Part shown: in pieces, positions 1-8,388 of the stretch
Layout of the letters: every line of letters starts with the position of its first letter
Position numbering within the stretch: position 1 is the stretch's first letter
Assembly (NCBI RefSeq): GCF_003584125.1
Contig: NZ_QXFL01000006.1
Coordinates: 124,001 to 188,000 of the forward strand
Direction: 5' to 3'
Length of the DNA stretch: 64,000 nt
Origin: Aurantiacibacter zhengii
GTDB lineage: Bacteria; Pseudomonadota; Alphaproteobacteria; Sphingomonadales; Sphingomonadaceae
Position numbers and translations under genes: made by a program
Notes under the pieces: generated by a model
The model's database searches: none
What the model saw: only the letters and a program-made list of their open reading frames with translations
Told to the model about the DNA's origin: nothing

Positions 1-480
1 TCGAATACGCACCTCGCGTTGGCGACACTTGGCTCCGCGATTGCGATATTCGCCGGAGGGACGATGGCCACGCTCGGGGCGGAAGGGCTAGCCGAGCAGA
101 CAGGGATCGAAACCGGCATCGTCGGGCTGACATTGTTGGCTTTCGCGACCTCGCTTCCAGAACTCAGCACCGCCATTGCAGCGGTCCGTCTACGACGCGC
201 CGAACTTGCAATCGGAGATATCCTCGGGGGCAATATGTTCGACGTGGTGCTGATCCTGCTGATCGATCTGCTCGACACAGGGCCGCCGGTGCTGGAGCAG
301 GTCGATCGCGCATCGATGACAGCGGCGCTGATCGGCGTGCTGCTCACCGCCCTAATCCTTATCGGATTGGTCGAACGCCGCGACAAATCAAAGCTGCGCA
401 TGGGCTATGACAGCATTGCCGTACTGGTTGTCTATGCTGTCGGCATGGCGGCAATCCTTGCAGGAGTGTCCGCAGGCTAG
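1..480 (+). CDS. Sodium/calcium exchanger family membrane protein (C-terminal part)
   Basis: The reading frame is open at the left edge of the window, so the gene is cut and only about 159 C-terminal residues are present. The protein is strongly hydrophobic with about four membrane segments. It carries the alpha-repeat signature of the CaCA cation antiporter superfamily: FATSLPELS, followed by a glycine-rich GDILGGNMFD helix start. Members exchange Ca2+ (or other cations) for Na+ or H+ across the inner membrane. The ion specificity cannot be read from this half. It ends in the left-hand island, 146 nt before the stop of the convergent methyltransferase-esterase gene. Confidence 0.75.
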   Translation, partial: SNTHLALATLGSAIAIFAGGTMATLGAEGLAEQTGIETGIVGLTLLAFATSLPELSTAIAAVRLRRAELAIGDILGGNMFDVVLILLIDLLDTGPPVLEQVDRASMTAALIGVLLTALILIGLVERRDKSKLRMGYDSIAVLVVYAVGMAAILAGVSAG

Positions 481-626
481 GCCATTGGTGCGAGTAGGAG
501 AAGAAGCCGTACGACGATATCCATCGTGACATTGATTGAAGTCCAAAGCGGCGCGCACGCGCCGGAAAAAGCGGAGATAACCTGCCATCACCACGTTGAT
601 CGTCCGGCATCGCCGATATTGTTAAG

Positions 627-2564
627 CTACAGTCCGAACGGAAAGGTTTCTGGCGTGCCTTGGTGATCTTCATGCGGCATGAGCGGCTCGAGCGCATTCG
701 TTGTGTCTAACCAGCAATAGGCATCGAATTGGCGCGGTAGCACAGCTTCGCTATAATGGCTCCACCGCTCGGTCTCAGGTCGATAGATGACGCCGATGAA
801 TCGCTCAAGCCGCGGCTCGGACAGGCGTTGCGAGAGGGCGGGATGGGAATTGAAGTCGAGGAGCAAACGCGGGACCCCGCAATCGTGAAACAGCCGTTCA
901 TAACTGTCCCGGCGCGAGGGGATCACTGACTTCACTTGTCGACCTCCGTCCCAGTCACTGGCTGCGCTCACGGTCCCGGTATGGGTACCGAAGCCGATCA
1001 GAGCGACCTCATCGCCCCAGCGTTCGCGCGCGAGCTGCCCCAGATTGTGCTCGCCGCGCACCGCGCCCATGTCGGTGGCGCGGGCATCGCCGATATGGCT
1101 GTTATGAGCCCAGACGATCGCCTTGCTGTCTCGTCCACCTTGTTCGAGCAGGTGTTCCAGCGTGTCGGCCATATGGCTGTCGCGAAGGTTCCAGCTCTCC
1201 GCGCCGCCGTAATACATGATTCGGTAATAGCGCTCGGCAGAGGCGACGAGGCGTGCATTCATGGCGGCCGAAAAGCTTCCGCCATCGTTTTCAAGAGCCT
1301 GATTGAGAAGCTCACGGCATTGTCTGACAACTTCCTCCTCGCATTCGGCAAAGCCTTTACGCAGAGCCATCTTTCCGTAGATAGCGGGATCGGACTGCCA
1401 GGGGTTGAGGCAGCCATACCGTTCACGTGCAACAGCGGCAGCTTCGGGATCGTTCTCGTCAAGATAGGCGAGGATCGCTTCGATCGAGCCAGATATATTG
1501 TAAATGTCGAGGCCATAGAAGCCTGCGCGGCGGCCTTCCGGGAGAGTTTCGTTTATTCGGCGCAGATTGTCCAGGAACGGCGGCATGACGGTGTTGCGCC
1601 ACATCCAGGTCGGGAAGCGCTGGAAGGGCAGATTTGCAGCATCCGGCTGCTTCTGTCCTATGATGAAGCGGTGATAGGCGGCCGCATCGGGCCAGTCGCC
1701 TTCTACCGCGACGATGGTGAAGCCGTGCCGTTCGACAAGACGCCGCGTGATTGCCGCGCGGGCGGCGTAGAATTCGTGCGTGCCATGGCTGCATTCACCC
1801 AGCATGACAACGCGCTTGTCTGCGTAAGCATCGAAATGCGCGGCAAAGCTATCGCCGTCGATCTCGGGCAGAGGTTCGCACGCCCTGGCGATGGCTTCCG
1901 GGAGGCTTGCGCTACTCATGCTGCGATGATCACTGGCCGAACGCGAACCGTCCTCGGCAACGACACCTTCCAACAGAGGTACGAAGCGCACCATTGAGAT
2001 ATCCCGGCTGGTCCACTCGTCCTCGCCCGTGCGCGTCACGGCCATGAGTTGCTGCATGTCCTCATCGCCGACTGGTATTACGAGCCTCCCGCCGATAGCG
2101 AGTTGCCGCTTGAGGGTTTCGGGGACTGTCTCTAAACGGGCCGCAACCAGGATCGCATCGAATGGTGCTGCATGACGCAGGCCCTTGAGACCATCTCCGA
2201 CGATAATCTCGCAATTTTCATAGCCGAGCCTGTCGATCCTCTCTGCAGCTTGACGCGCCAACACTTCGTAACGTTCGATTGCATGAACGCGATCCACGAT
2301 GCGCGAGAGGACCGCAGCGGCATATCCCGATCCCGCACCGACCTCGAGTACCCGGTCGCCTGTACTTACTTCCGCCGCGTCGAACATGCATGCGACGATA
2401 AAAGGCTGACTGATTGTCTGTTCGGAAGAAATTGGAAGCGCGGTGTCCTCATAGGTAAATTCTTCCATTCCCTCATCGACGAAGATCTCTCTCGGAACCT
2501 CGGCAAATGCGGACAAAATAGCCTCGTCGCGAATACCTCGCGCGGCGATCTGGCTCTGGACCAT
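627..2564 (-). CDS. Protein-L-isoaspartate O-methyltransferase fused to erythromycin esterase-like domain
   Basis: Two enzymes lie in one frame of about 645 residues. Residues 1-200 form a protein-L-isoaspartate methyltransferase: substrate loop TISQP at 50-54 and SAM motif VLEVGAGSG at 72-80. Residues about 220-640 match the erythromycin esterase (EreA/EreB) superfamily: GECSHGTHEF from residue 256 with the family's Glu and His positions, and a second His pair in AHNSH. The first domain would repair isomerised aspartates. The second is a metal-independent hydrolase fold whose natural substrate is usually unknown, so macrolide resistance should not be assumed. The only ATG is at 2564. The frame stays open upstream to a TTG at 2651, and the upstream residues (RARASDRKR) resemble family N-termini, so the start may be earlier. 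No in-frame break separates the domains. Confidence 0.85.
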   Translation of the reverse strand: MVQSQIAARGIRDEAILSAFAEVPREIFVDEGMEEFTYEDTALPISSEQTISQPFIVACMFDAAEVSTGDRVLEVGAGSGYAAAVLSRIVDRVHAIERYEVLARQAAERIDRLGYENCEIIVGDGLKGLRHAAPFDAILVAARLETVPETLKRQLAIGGRLVIPVGDEDMQQLMAVTRTGEDEWTSRDISMVRFVPLLEGVVAEDGSRSASDHRSMSSASLPEAIARACEPLPEIDGDSFAAHFDAYADKRVVMLGECSHGTHEFYAARAAITRRLVERHGFTIVAVEGDWPDAAAYHRFIIGQKQPDAANLPFQRFPTWMWRNTVMPPFLDNLRRINETLPEGRRAGFYGLDIYNISGSIEAILAYLDENDPEAAAVARERYGCLNPWQSDPAIYGKMALRKGFAECEEEVVRQCRELLNQALENDGGSFSAAMNARLVASAERYYRIMYYGGAESWNLRDSHMADTLEHLLEQGGRDSKAIVWAHNSHIGDARATDMGAVRGEHNLGQLARERWGDEVALIGFGTHTGTVSAASDWDGGRQVKSVIPSRRDSYERLFHDCGVPRLLLDFNSHPALSQRLSEPRLERFIGVIYRPETERWSHYSEAVLPRQFDAYCWLDTTNALEPLMPHEDHQGTPETFPFGL

Positions 2565-2667
2565 TCGCTTACGATCCGAGGCGCGGGCTCGGGTATTCGA
2601 CCATGACCTCAGCAGAGTTGAGGTTACAACCGACGAAGGGCGCGCTTTCAACCCAACTGCAATCTAC

Positions 2668-3102
2668 TTGGGCAAGCCAGACGGCAGCACAGCTTATATC
2701 GATAGAAGCTTCAAGGAAGCCTTGTATGAGCCACTCATCCGGCAAGCTGAAGCGCGATATCAATTGCCGCCTCGACTGCTTCAGGCCCTGATTTGGCAGG
2801 AATCGCGGTTCAACCCGATGGCAATCAGTCCGGCTGGCGCCGCTGGGCTCGCTCAACTCATGCCGGGAACGGCAAGAGAACTTGGTGTCAGCAATCGCCA
2901 CGATCCGGCTGAGAACATCGATGGCGGCGCGCGGTATCTGAAGCAGATGCTAGAGCGCTTCGGTGCGATCCATCTCGCGCTGGCCGCATACAATGCTGGA
3001 CCCGGCGCTGTGTCGCGAGCCGGCGGGATACCGACAAATCGGGAAACACCTGGATATGTGAAGAGCGTTATCGACCGATGGATGGCATACAGTTCGATAT
3101 GA
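2668..3102 (+). CDS. Lytic transglycosylase, SLT domain
   Basis: A 144-residue protein made almost only of a soluble lytic transglycosylase (SLT, goose-lysozyme-like) domain. The catalytic glutamate is E45 in IWQESRFNP. The next conserved blocks are GAAGLAQLMPGTA, the ARYL helix and AYNAGPGAV. It would cleave peptidoglycan to 1,6-anhydromuropeptides. No signal peptide is visible from the TTG start chosen. The frame is open further upstream, so a longer N-terminus is possible. Small SLT proteins of this kind are frequent in mobile elements, where they open the wall for transfer machinery, which fits its island position. The stop overlaps the ATG of the next gene (ATGA). Confidence 0.8.
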   Translation: MGKPDGSTAYIDRSFKEALYEPLIRQAEARYQLPPRLLQALIWQESRFNPMAISPAGAAGLAQLMPGTARELGVSNRHDPAENIDGGARYLKQMLERFGAIHLALAAYNAGPGAVSRAGGIPTNRETPGYVKSVIDRWMAYSSI

Positions 3103-3302
3103 CTACGAATCGGAAAAGGATCAGCGGACGGCTCGAGCACCTTCCTCGGGGAGCTGTAATTGTAACCGTTGCCGGAGATCATTGGGTTCTCGAAGACTAC
3201 GAACCCTCAAACGAAGACTTTGGATTTGAGGTTACCGCAGAGGGTATCGTTGTCGGGTTCGACCGCCTTCGCGTCGAATGGCTGGGGCAGGTGCCCGCCT
3301 AG
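3099..3302 (+). CDS. Small DUF5818-like protein
   Basis: A 67-residue protein whose ATG overlaps the stop of the transglycosylase gene by 4 nt (ATGA), which suggests translational coupling. An ATG at 3078 in the same frame would add seven residues. The pattern ISGRLEHLPRGAVIV, HWVLEDY and VGFDRLRVEWLG resembles the small DUF5818 proteins of sphingomonads: a short beta-rich domain with a conserved W-x-L and a C-terminal R-V-x-x-x-G. The family has no established function. The assignment is by pattern only. Confidence 0.55.
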   Translation: MTTNRKRISGRLEHLPRGAVIVTVAGDHWVLEDYEPSNEDFGFEVTAEGIVVGFDRLRVEWLGQVPA

Positions 3303-3309
3303 GAGCAGG

Positions 3310-4563
3310 TCACGCGGCTCTCAAAACTGCAATGTTTCGCGCTTTGCCGCCGATGGAATCGAGGAAGTCTGCCCAATCCTGCAGCATTGCACGCCGAGGA
3401 GCGAGATATTCGGCAGCATTGTATGCTCCGCGAACTTCGTTCTCTTCGCTGTGTGCCAATTGCAGTTCGACCCAGTCTTCATGATATCTGCGGATCCACA
3501 TCGGTGGTTCGCCGACCTCGACCAGCTGCTCATTCGCCCAGGTGCTCGCCAGACCCCTGAAGCCGTGAACAGTTTGTCGCCCGTGGTAACCGAGCCGATA
3601 GAGGCCATAGATCATCGTATTCTCGGAAAGCGGCATCTTGGGCTTCTGGCCTGGAAAGACGTATTCGCCTTCGGACTTGCTGATCATATCTTGAGCAAGA
3701 GAAGCGGCTTGTCGCGACAAAGGCACGATATGCTCGCGGCCCATTTTCATCCGATCAGCGCCAATGCGCCAAACTGGTGAATCTCCGACTAGACCTTCAA
3801 ACTCGTGCTTCTTGGCGAACCGGAGTTCCTTGGTCCGGACCCATGTAAGAAGAGCAAAGGTCAATGCCGCCCGCGTAATTTCGGATCGTCTCTCACCCTC
3901 TTCCTGGTATCGCTCCATCTTGATGATGAGTTCGGGTAGCTGTGCCAGAGGCAGCTTCGCCATATGCTTGACCCGAGGACGTGGCTTCAAAGCCCCCCGA
4001 AGATGCGCCGTTGGATCGGAATCGCAAAGTCCGCTGGCAATCGCGAACTGGAATACCTGACCAATACATTGCTTGGCCCGTCGACTGATGTCGAGCGCGC
4101 CGCGCTCCTCGATCTTCCGAATGACCTTCAGGACTTCTGGTGGAGTTATCTCATGCATCATGAGCTCGCCTAAGACAGGAAGCACGTCCTGCTCCATCCG
4201 CGACCACACGCGCTTCGCATGGGCGGGATTGAGACTACTTGCTCTGTTCTCATGCCACATGGTGGCAATCGCCCTGAAGGTCTTAGCCTCTTCGAAGTCC
4301 CGACCCGGTTTGTGAACCATCGGGTCCCTGCCTTCGGCCAGCACACCCTTGGCAGCTCTCTTGAGTTCTCTTGCGGCCGCTATTCCGACTTCGGGGTAGG
4401 CACCGAAAGAAAGCAGCTTCTCTTTCCCGTGGTACCGGTATTTCAGCCGCCAGAGCTTCGAGCCGTTCTTTTGCACGAGGAGGAATAATCCCTCCCCATC
4501 CGCAAGCTTGTATGGACGCTCAGCCGCCTTCGCTTTTTTGATCTGAATCTCACTCAAGGCCAT
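3310..4563 (-). CDS. P4-type tyrosine recombinase/integrase
   Basis: A 417-residue integrase. Residues 1-90 are an arm-type DNA-binding domain of the DUF4102 kind (KLADGEGLFLLV, then LSFGAYPEV). A core-binding helical domain follows at about 95-200, then the catalytic domain. The catalytic set is complete: R243 in WVRTKEL, H333-x-x-R336 in HGFRG, H371 in QLAHSEEN and nucleophile Y381 in GAYN. It integrates and excises the island at the tRNA-Met gene that lies directly upstream. A Shine-Dalgarno AAGGAG sits about 11 nt before the ATG. GGGGGTA repeats crowd its 5' region, so the enzyme may bind its own promoter. It appears intact. Confidence 0.92.
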   Translation of the reverse strand: MALSEIQIKKAKAAERPYKLADGEGLFLLVQKNGSKLWRLKYRYHGKEKLLSFGAYPEVGIAAARELKRAAKGVLAEGRDPMVHKPGRDFEEAKTFRAIATMWHENRASSLNPAHAKRVWSRMEQDVLPVLGELMMHEITPPEVLKVIRKIEERGALDISRRAKQCIGQVFQFAIASGLCDSDPTAHLRGALKPRPRVKHMAKLPLAQLPELIIKMERYQEEGERRSEITRAALTFALLTWVRTKELRFAKKHEFEGLVGDSPVWRIGADRMKMGREHIVPLSRQAASLAQDMISKSEGEYVFPGQKPKMPLSENTMIYGLYRLGYHGRQTVHGFRGLASTWANEQLVEVGEPPMWIRRYHEDWVELQLAHSEENEVRGAYNAAEYLAPRRAMLQDWADFLDSIGGKARNIAVLRAA

Positions 4564-4564
4564 T

Positions 4565-4616
4565 GGGGGTATCGCTCCTTTTCGCTACCCCCGGAAAATA
4601 CCCCCAAAATACCCCC
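4565..4616 (-). promoter_or_regulatory. GGGGGTA repeat array upstream of the integrase
   Basis: TACCCCC occurs three times in direct orientation on the + strand, at 4586-4592, 4599-4605 and 4610-4616 (periods 13 and 11 bp). A fourth inverted copy is at 4565-4571, next to the integrase start codon. Direct repeats between an integrase gene and its att site are typical arm-type binding sites or autoregulatory operators. That role is inference. Confidence 0.6.
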
Positions 4617-4639
4617 ACACCAAATCCGGCTTCAAGCGA

Positions 4640-4723
4640 ATGCATGCGCACGCAGGCGGACGCGAATCACTCACATCATTCTGTTTTAATTGAGTTTTAC
4701 GGATGCATGCGGAAGCAAGCGAA
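4640..4723 (+). repeat. Pair of imperfect 21-bp direct repeats between integrase and tRNA
   Basis: Positions 4640-4660 and 4703-4723 share ATGCATGCG-x-A-x-GCA-x-GCG-x-A and match at 17 of 21 positions. They lie 63 bp apart in the AT-richer spacer between the integrase start and the tRNA 3' end. They could be further recombinase or excisionase sites. Confidence 0.55.
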
Positions 4724-4741
4724 CCCATGCGGATTCGAGAT

Positions 4742-4818
4742 TGGTAGCGGAGGAGGGACTCGAACCCCCGACACGCGGATTATGATTCCGCTGCTCTAAC
4801 CACCTGAGCTACTCCGCC
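4742..4818 (-). tRNA. tRNA-Met (CAT)
   Basis: A 77-nt cloverleaf can be read on the minus strand. The acceptor stem is GGCGGAG/CTCCGCT, the D arm GCTCAGGTGGTTAGAGC, the anticodon stem GCGGA/TCCGC, the loop ATCATAA with anticodon CAT, the T arm GGGGGTTCGAGTCCC, and CCA is encoded. The paired first position and the sequence suggest the elongator tRNA-Met. A lysidine-modified tRNA-Ile also carries CAT and cannot be excluded by eye. Its 3' end is the probable attachment site of the left island. Confidence 0.93.
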
Positions 4819-4946
4819 ATCCGGCTGGCCTGCGGACACCGAACGGGCGGCAGGCGAGGCGCGCATTTAGGTCTGCTTTTGCCTGCGGTCAACCTGCCAA
4901 TTTGCCTGCGCGCAAATCAACGTACCAGAGGCCGCGGCAGCGGCAA

Positions 4947-5504
4947 TCATGTCCGCTTGTTGCCGCGAAAAGCAAACTTCCCTGCCGCCTCCCACGGGCC
5001 ACCGCGGTAGTAGTGGTAGGCCAGACCGGTGAAAGCGAAATCGCGCGGCTCGACACGCGGCAGCAACTCCGCCTGCAGCGCCTTGGCCTCCTAGATGCTT
5101 ACCTTGTTCTGCACGGTGACATGCAGGCGCGGCTTGTGTTCGTCCTGCGGGGTCAGCATTCCGTGGAACCGGTCCGCCAGCTGCCGCCACAGCTCGATCA
5201 TGCGCTCGCTCTCTAGCTGCAAGGCGGTGCCCTTCCCCAGCTTCATCACGCCGACAAGGCGTGCGGGCACCGGCGGGTTGTCGCGCACGAGTTCCTTCAG
5301 GCAGTCGCGCAGTTCGCTCTCGCAGCTGGGCGGAAGGGCGTGGAACAGCGTGACATGCGCCTTCAGGTAATTGCGTTCTGGCGGGAAATGATCCTGCCTC
5401 AACTGGTTGGCCCAGCTGAACAGGTCCGGCGGCATTTCCGCAGTGACGATCAGCGGAGCAGGACCGTCCGCAAAGGCCTGTCCCGGACCCTGATCCGGGA
5501 TCAC
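4947..5504 (-). pseudogene. 2'-5' RNA ligase-like 2H phosphoesterase interrupted by in-frame TAG
   Basis: The open part (GTG at 5504 to TAG at 5091-5093) gives 137 residues with both 2H motifs, H50-V-T in KAHVTLF and H128-V-T in RLHVTVQ. Beyond the TAG the same frame continues for 47 codons to a TGA at 4947. It encodes family-like sequence such as DFAFTGLAYHYYRGGPWE. The full frame of about 185 codons is near the length I expect for this family in related bacteria. The TAG therefore looks like a recent nonsense mutation, a sequencing error or a readthrough site. Family members act on 2',5' or cyclic phosphodiester bonds in RNA. The GTG overlaps the mltG stop (GTGA). Confidence 0.75.
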
Positions 5505-6472
5505 ATTTCCCCCCGCTCGCGGCGCAGGGCGAACCAGCGTTCGACCGCCTCGTTATGCTCCTGCAGGGTATCGTTGAACTCGTGCCCGCCGCTGCCGTCG
5601 GCGACCATGAAGATCGCATCTGTTTCCGCCGGGTTCAGCACCGCCTCTATGCTGGCGCGGCCCGGATTGGTGATCGGCCCGGCGGGAAGGCCAGCCATTT
5701 GGTAGGTGTTGTAATCGTTGATGTCGGCGATCTCGGACTGGCGGATGCGGCGACCCAGCGGGCGCCCGCGCGTGATCGGATAGATGATCGTCGGATCGGC
5801 CTGCAGGAAGATACCCTGCCGGATGCGGTTGGAATAGAGCCCTGCAACCATGCGCCGTTCCTCGGGCACCCCGGTCTCTTTCTCCACGATGGAGGCGAGA
5901 GTGACCGCCTCTTCCGGCGTCTTCGCCACAGTGCGATCCGTCCGGCGGGGCCACAGTTCGGCAATCGCCTCATCCATTGCGCGTTGCATCCGGGCGAGTA
6001 CCGCCACGCGTTCTTCACCGCGCTCGAAATCGTAACTTTCTGGAAGGACGCTGCCTTCCTCGGGCACGGGGATATCGCCCTCCAGTAAAGGTTCAGCCAT
6101 CAGGATGTCATGCACGATGGCCGACGGCGTGCCTTCGGGAATGGTGACGAAGCGGCGGATCACCTCGCCATGCTGCAGGTGATCAAGGACCCCGGCGTTG
6201 CTCATGCCAGGCGTAAGCAGGAACTCGCCAGCCTTGATTGGATCGCTGCTACCCAACACTTTGGCGCGCAGCAGGAAGCCGTTGGCAGAGCCGATAAGGC
6301 CCTCTTCCTCCAGTTTTCCGGCAACGGAGGTAAGCGTCGCCCCGGAAGGGACGATGAAGGCTGTTTCTTCGTCGATCTCCGCCCCGCCGTACCAGCCGAG
6401 TGCGAACCAGCCGCCAACGGCCGCGACCGCCAGAATTCCCAGCGCGACGACAGCCGCCAGCAGCTTTTTCAT
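5501..6472 (-). CDS. mltG: Endolytic murein transglycosylase MltG
   Basis: A 323-residue inner-membrane protein: one N-terminal membrane segment (residues 4-27), a LysM-like region (about 40-110), then the YceG/MltG catalytic domain. The catalytic glutamate lies in the conserved TLASIVEKETG block (E197, with E199 nearby). LQADPTIIYP and PITNPGRASIEAVLNP are further family blocks. MltG cuts nascent glycan strands and sets their length. It lies directly downstream of fabF with a 1-nt gap, an arrangement common in alphaproteobacteria, and is probably co-transcribed with acpP-fabF. Confidence 0.95.
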   Translation of the reverse strand: MKKLLAAVVALGILAVAAVGGWFALGWYGGAEIDEETAFIVPSGATLTSVAGKLEEEGLIGSANGFLLRAKVLGSSDPIKAGEFLLTPGMSNAGVLDHLQHGEVIRRFVTIPEGTPSAIVHDILMAEPLLEGDIPVPEEGSVLPESYDFERGEERVAVLARMQRAMDEAIAELWPRRTDRTVAKTPEEAVTLASIVEKETGVPEERRMVAGLYSNRIRQGIFLQADPTIIYPITRGRPLGRRIRQSEIADINDYNTYQMAGLPAGPITNPGRASIEAVLNPAETDAIFMVADGSGGHEFNDTLQEHNEAVERWFALRRERGEM

Positions 6473-6473
6473 A

Positions 6474-7736
6474 TCAGTCCTCGACGGCTTTCATCACCAG
6501 CGACGCATTGGTGCCGCCAAAGCCGAAGCTGTTGTTGAGCACGGCCTTCACTTCGCGCTTCTTCGCCTCGAGAGGGACGAGATCGGCCCCTTCGGTGCCA
6601 TCGTCGGGGTTGTGCAGGTTGAGCGTAGGCGGAACGACCTGGTCGCGCATTGCGAGGATGCAGAAGATGCTCTCCACCGCACCAGCGCCGCCCAGCAGGT
6701 GGCCGATGGCGCTCTTCGTGCTGCTCATGGAGGCACCGCCAAGATCGTCGCCCAGCACGCGCTTTACCGCGGCGAGTTCGATAGTGTCCGCCATCGTCGA
6801 CGTACCGTGAGCGTTGACGTAGTCGATTTCCGATCCGTCCATCCCGGCCTTGCGCAGCGCCATGCGCATGGCGTTTTCGGCACCCTTGCCTTCGGGGTGC
6901 GGCGCGGTGACGTGATAGGCATCGCCCGAAAGGCCATAACCGACGACTTCGGCGTAGATCTTGGCACCGCGCGCCTTTGCGTGCTCGTATTCTTCCAGCA
7001 CGACAACGCCCGCGCCCTCGCCCATTACAAAGCCATCGCGGTCCTTGTCGTAAGGGCGGCTCGCCTCGGTAGGACGATCATTCATCGAGCAGTTGAGCGC
7101 GCGCGCCTGTGCGAAACCGGCAACGCCCAGTGGGTTGATCGTGCCTTCCGCGCCGCCTGCCAGCATGATGTCGGCATCGTCGTCCTTGATCATGCGCGCG
7201 GCATCGCCGATCGAGTGCGCCCCGGTGGAGCATGCCGTCACCACGGCGTGGTTCGGGCCCATCAGGCCGTACTTGATGCTCACCTGACCGCTGATCAGGT
7301 TGATCAGGCGACCGTGGACGAAATGCGGCGAGACACGGCCCGGACCGCGCTCGTGCAAGTTGACCGATTCGAGTTCAATTCCCGGCAGGCCGCCGATACC
7401 CGAACCGATGGAGCAACCCGCGCGCAGCTTCGTTTCCTCGTCCATTTCGGTAAGACCGGCATCTTCCAGTGCTTGGCCCGCGGCGTCGATGCCGTAGATG
7501 ATGAACGGGTCGACTTGGCGCTGCACCTTGCCATCCACGCGCTTGTTCGCATCGAAGCCCCAAGGATGATCCGCAGGCTTCACCTCGCCCGCGATGGTGC
7601 ATTTCTGCCCCTCGGTATCGAAGCGGGTGATCGTGCCGATCCCACTCTCGCCTGCAATCAGGTTTTTCCAGGTGGTTTCAACGTCACCACCCAGCGGGGT
7701 AACAAGGCCAAGTCCGGTAACGACGACACGCCGCAT
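6474..7736 (-). CDS. fabF: Beta-ketoacyl-ACP synthase II
   Basis: A 420-residue condensing enzyme of type II fatty acid synthesis. It extends acyl-ACP with malonyl-ACP in the cytoplasm. The catalytic triad is visible: C169 in TACSTG, H310 in NAHGTST and H346 in AIGHLLGG. MRRVVVTGLG at 7736 is preferred over the ATG at 7742, because GGAG then sits 8 nt upstream instead of 2 nt. It lies 99 nt downstream of acpP on the same strand, the classic acpP-fabF-mltG order. Confidence 0.97.
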   Translation of the reverse strand: MRRVVVTGLGLVTPLGGDVETTWKNLIAGESGIGTITRFDTEGQKCTIAGEVKPADHPWGFDANKRVDGKVQRQVDPFIIYGIDAAGQALEDAGLTEMDEETKLRAGCSIGSGIGGLPGIELESVNLHERGPGRVSPHFVHGRLINLISGQVSIKYGLMGPNHAVVTACSTGAHSIGDAARMIKDDDADIMLAGGAEGTINPLGVAGFAQARALNCSMNDRPTEASRPYDKDRDGFVMGEGAGVVVLEEYEHAKARGAKIYAEVVGYGLSGDAYHVTAPHPEGKGAENAMRMALRKAGMDGSEIDYVNAHGTSTMADTIELAAVKRVLGDDLGGASMSSTKSAIGHLLGGAGAVESIFCILAMRDQVVPPTLNLHNPDDGTEGADLVPLEAKKREVKAVLNNSFGFGGTNASLVMKAVED

Positions 7737-7835
7737 ATTCATCTCTCCAATCAAGAAAGGCCCAGCCTTTCGGGCCGAGCCTTCCAACCCCGTCCGCGTC
7801 CGGGGAGACCATTCGCGAACGAGGCCAGTGGTCGC

Positions 7836-8072
7836 TTACGAAGTATGTTCTTCGATGTACTTGTTGGCGTCGCCGACCGTGTTGATCTTCTCGGCGGCAT
7901 CGTCCGGGATTTCCACGCCGAACTCTTCCTCGAACGCCATGACCAGCTCGACGATGTCGAGGCTGTCGGCACCCAGATCGTCAATGAAGCTGGCGTCCGG
8001 AGTCACCTTGTCCTCTTCGACGCCGAGATGCTCGACAACGATCTTCTTAACGCGTGCAGCGATATCGCTCAT
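7836..8072 (-). CDS. acpP: Acyl carrier protein
   Basis: A 78-residue acidic protein with the phosphopantetheine attachment motif DSLD (S37 in [10 protein letters not shown]). It carries growing acyl chains for FabF and the other fatty acid enzymes. The [10 protein letters not shown] start is the family's usual one and has AGAGGG upstream. The frame runs nine codons further upstream, but that extension is not family-like. First gene of the acpP-fabF-mltG cluster. Confidence 0.97.
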   Translation of the reverse strand: MSDIAARVKKIVVEHLGVEEDKVTPDASFIDDLGADSLDIVELVMAFEEEFGVEIPDDAAEKINTVGDANKYIEEHTS

Positions 8073-8388
8073 GTAATCCCTCTCACTCTGGGGTTTCAAA
8101 TAACGCTTTCGCCCTAATGAACGGCGGCGGGCAAAGCAAGTGCCGGAGCGGCCCGGATTGACCCGTTTTTCACGCCTTGCGACGAGAAACCATCGGTCGC
8201 TCTCGTTCGATAGGTCGATATGCAGCGCCGAAAAATCAAGACACTCGGTCTCCTGGTCATGTCATCCCCGGCATGTTTCGCCGCGAAGCCTTGGCTACCG
8301 ACCGTCTGCGGGCCAGCGGAATTCGTCTCGCGATCGGGTGCCCACTGCCGGAAATGCGCCAGAGCGAGCCGGGCCAGCGCCAAGCCCG
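8073..8388. other. Intergenic region between acpP and the PA2169-family gene
   Basis: The gap between the divergent genes is 374 nt. It should hold the acpP promoter. An EcfG-like promoter for the rightward gene occupies its right end (8389-8413). Small open frames here have no family-like sequence or ribosome-binding site. I see nothing else in it. Confidence 0.5.

Larger units (their letters stand above)
1..4742. mobile_element. Genomic island end integrated at tRNA-Met
   Basis: The tRNA-Met gene on the minus strand points its 3' end toward lower coordinates. A P4-type tyrosine recombinase starts 179 nt beyond that 3' end. This is the usual layout of an island that enters the 3' end of a tRNA and carries its own integrase at the tRNA-proximal end. 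The cargo in view is a cation exchanger fragment, a methyltransferase-esterase fusion, a lytic transglycosylase and a small DUF5818-like protein. The far boundary, expected to be a short copy of the tRNA 3' end, would lie left of position 1 and is not visible. The extent of the island is therefore inferred. Confidence 0.6.

Noticed and set aside
936-1997. 353-codon open frame on the + strand opposite the methyltransferase-esterase fusion
   Set aside because: The minus-strand frame has clear family motifs throughout; this one has none and is a high-GC shadow.
6198-8117. 639-codon + strand frame
   Set aside because: Lies antisense to mltG, fabF and acpP; its composition is that of a complementary frame and no domain is visible.
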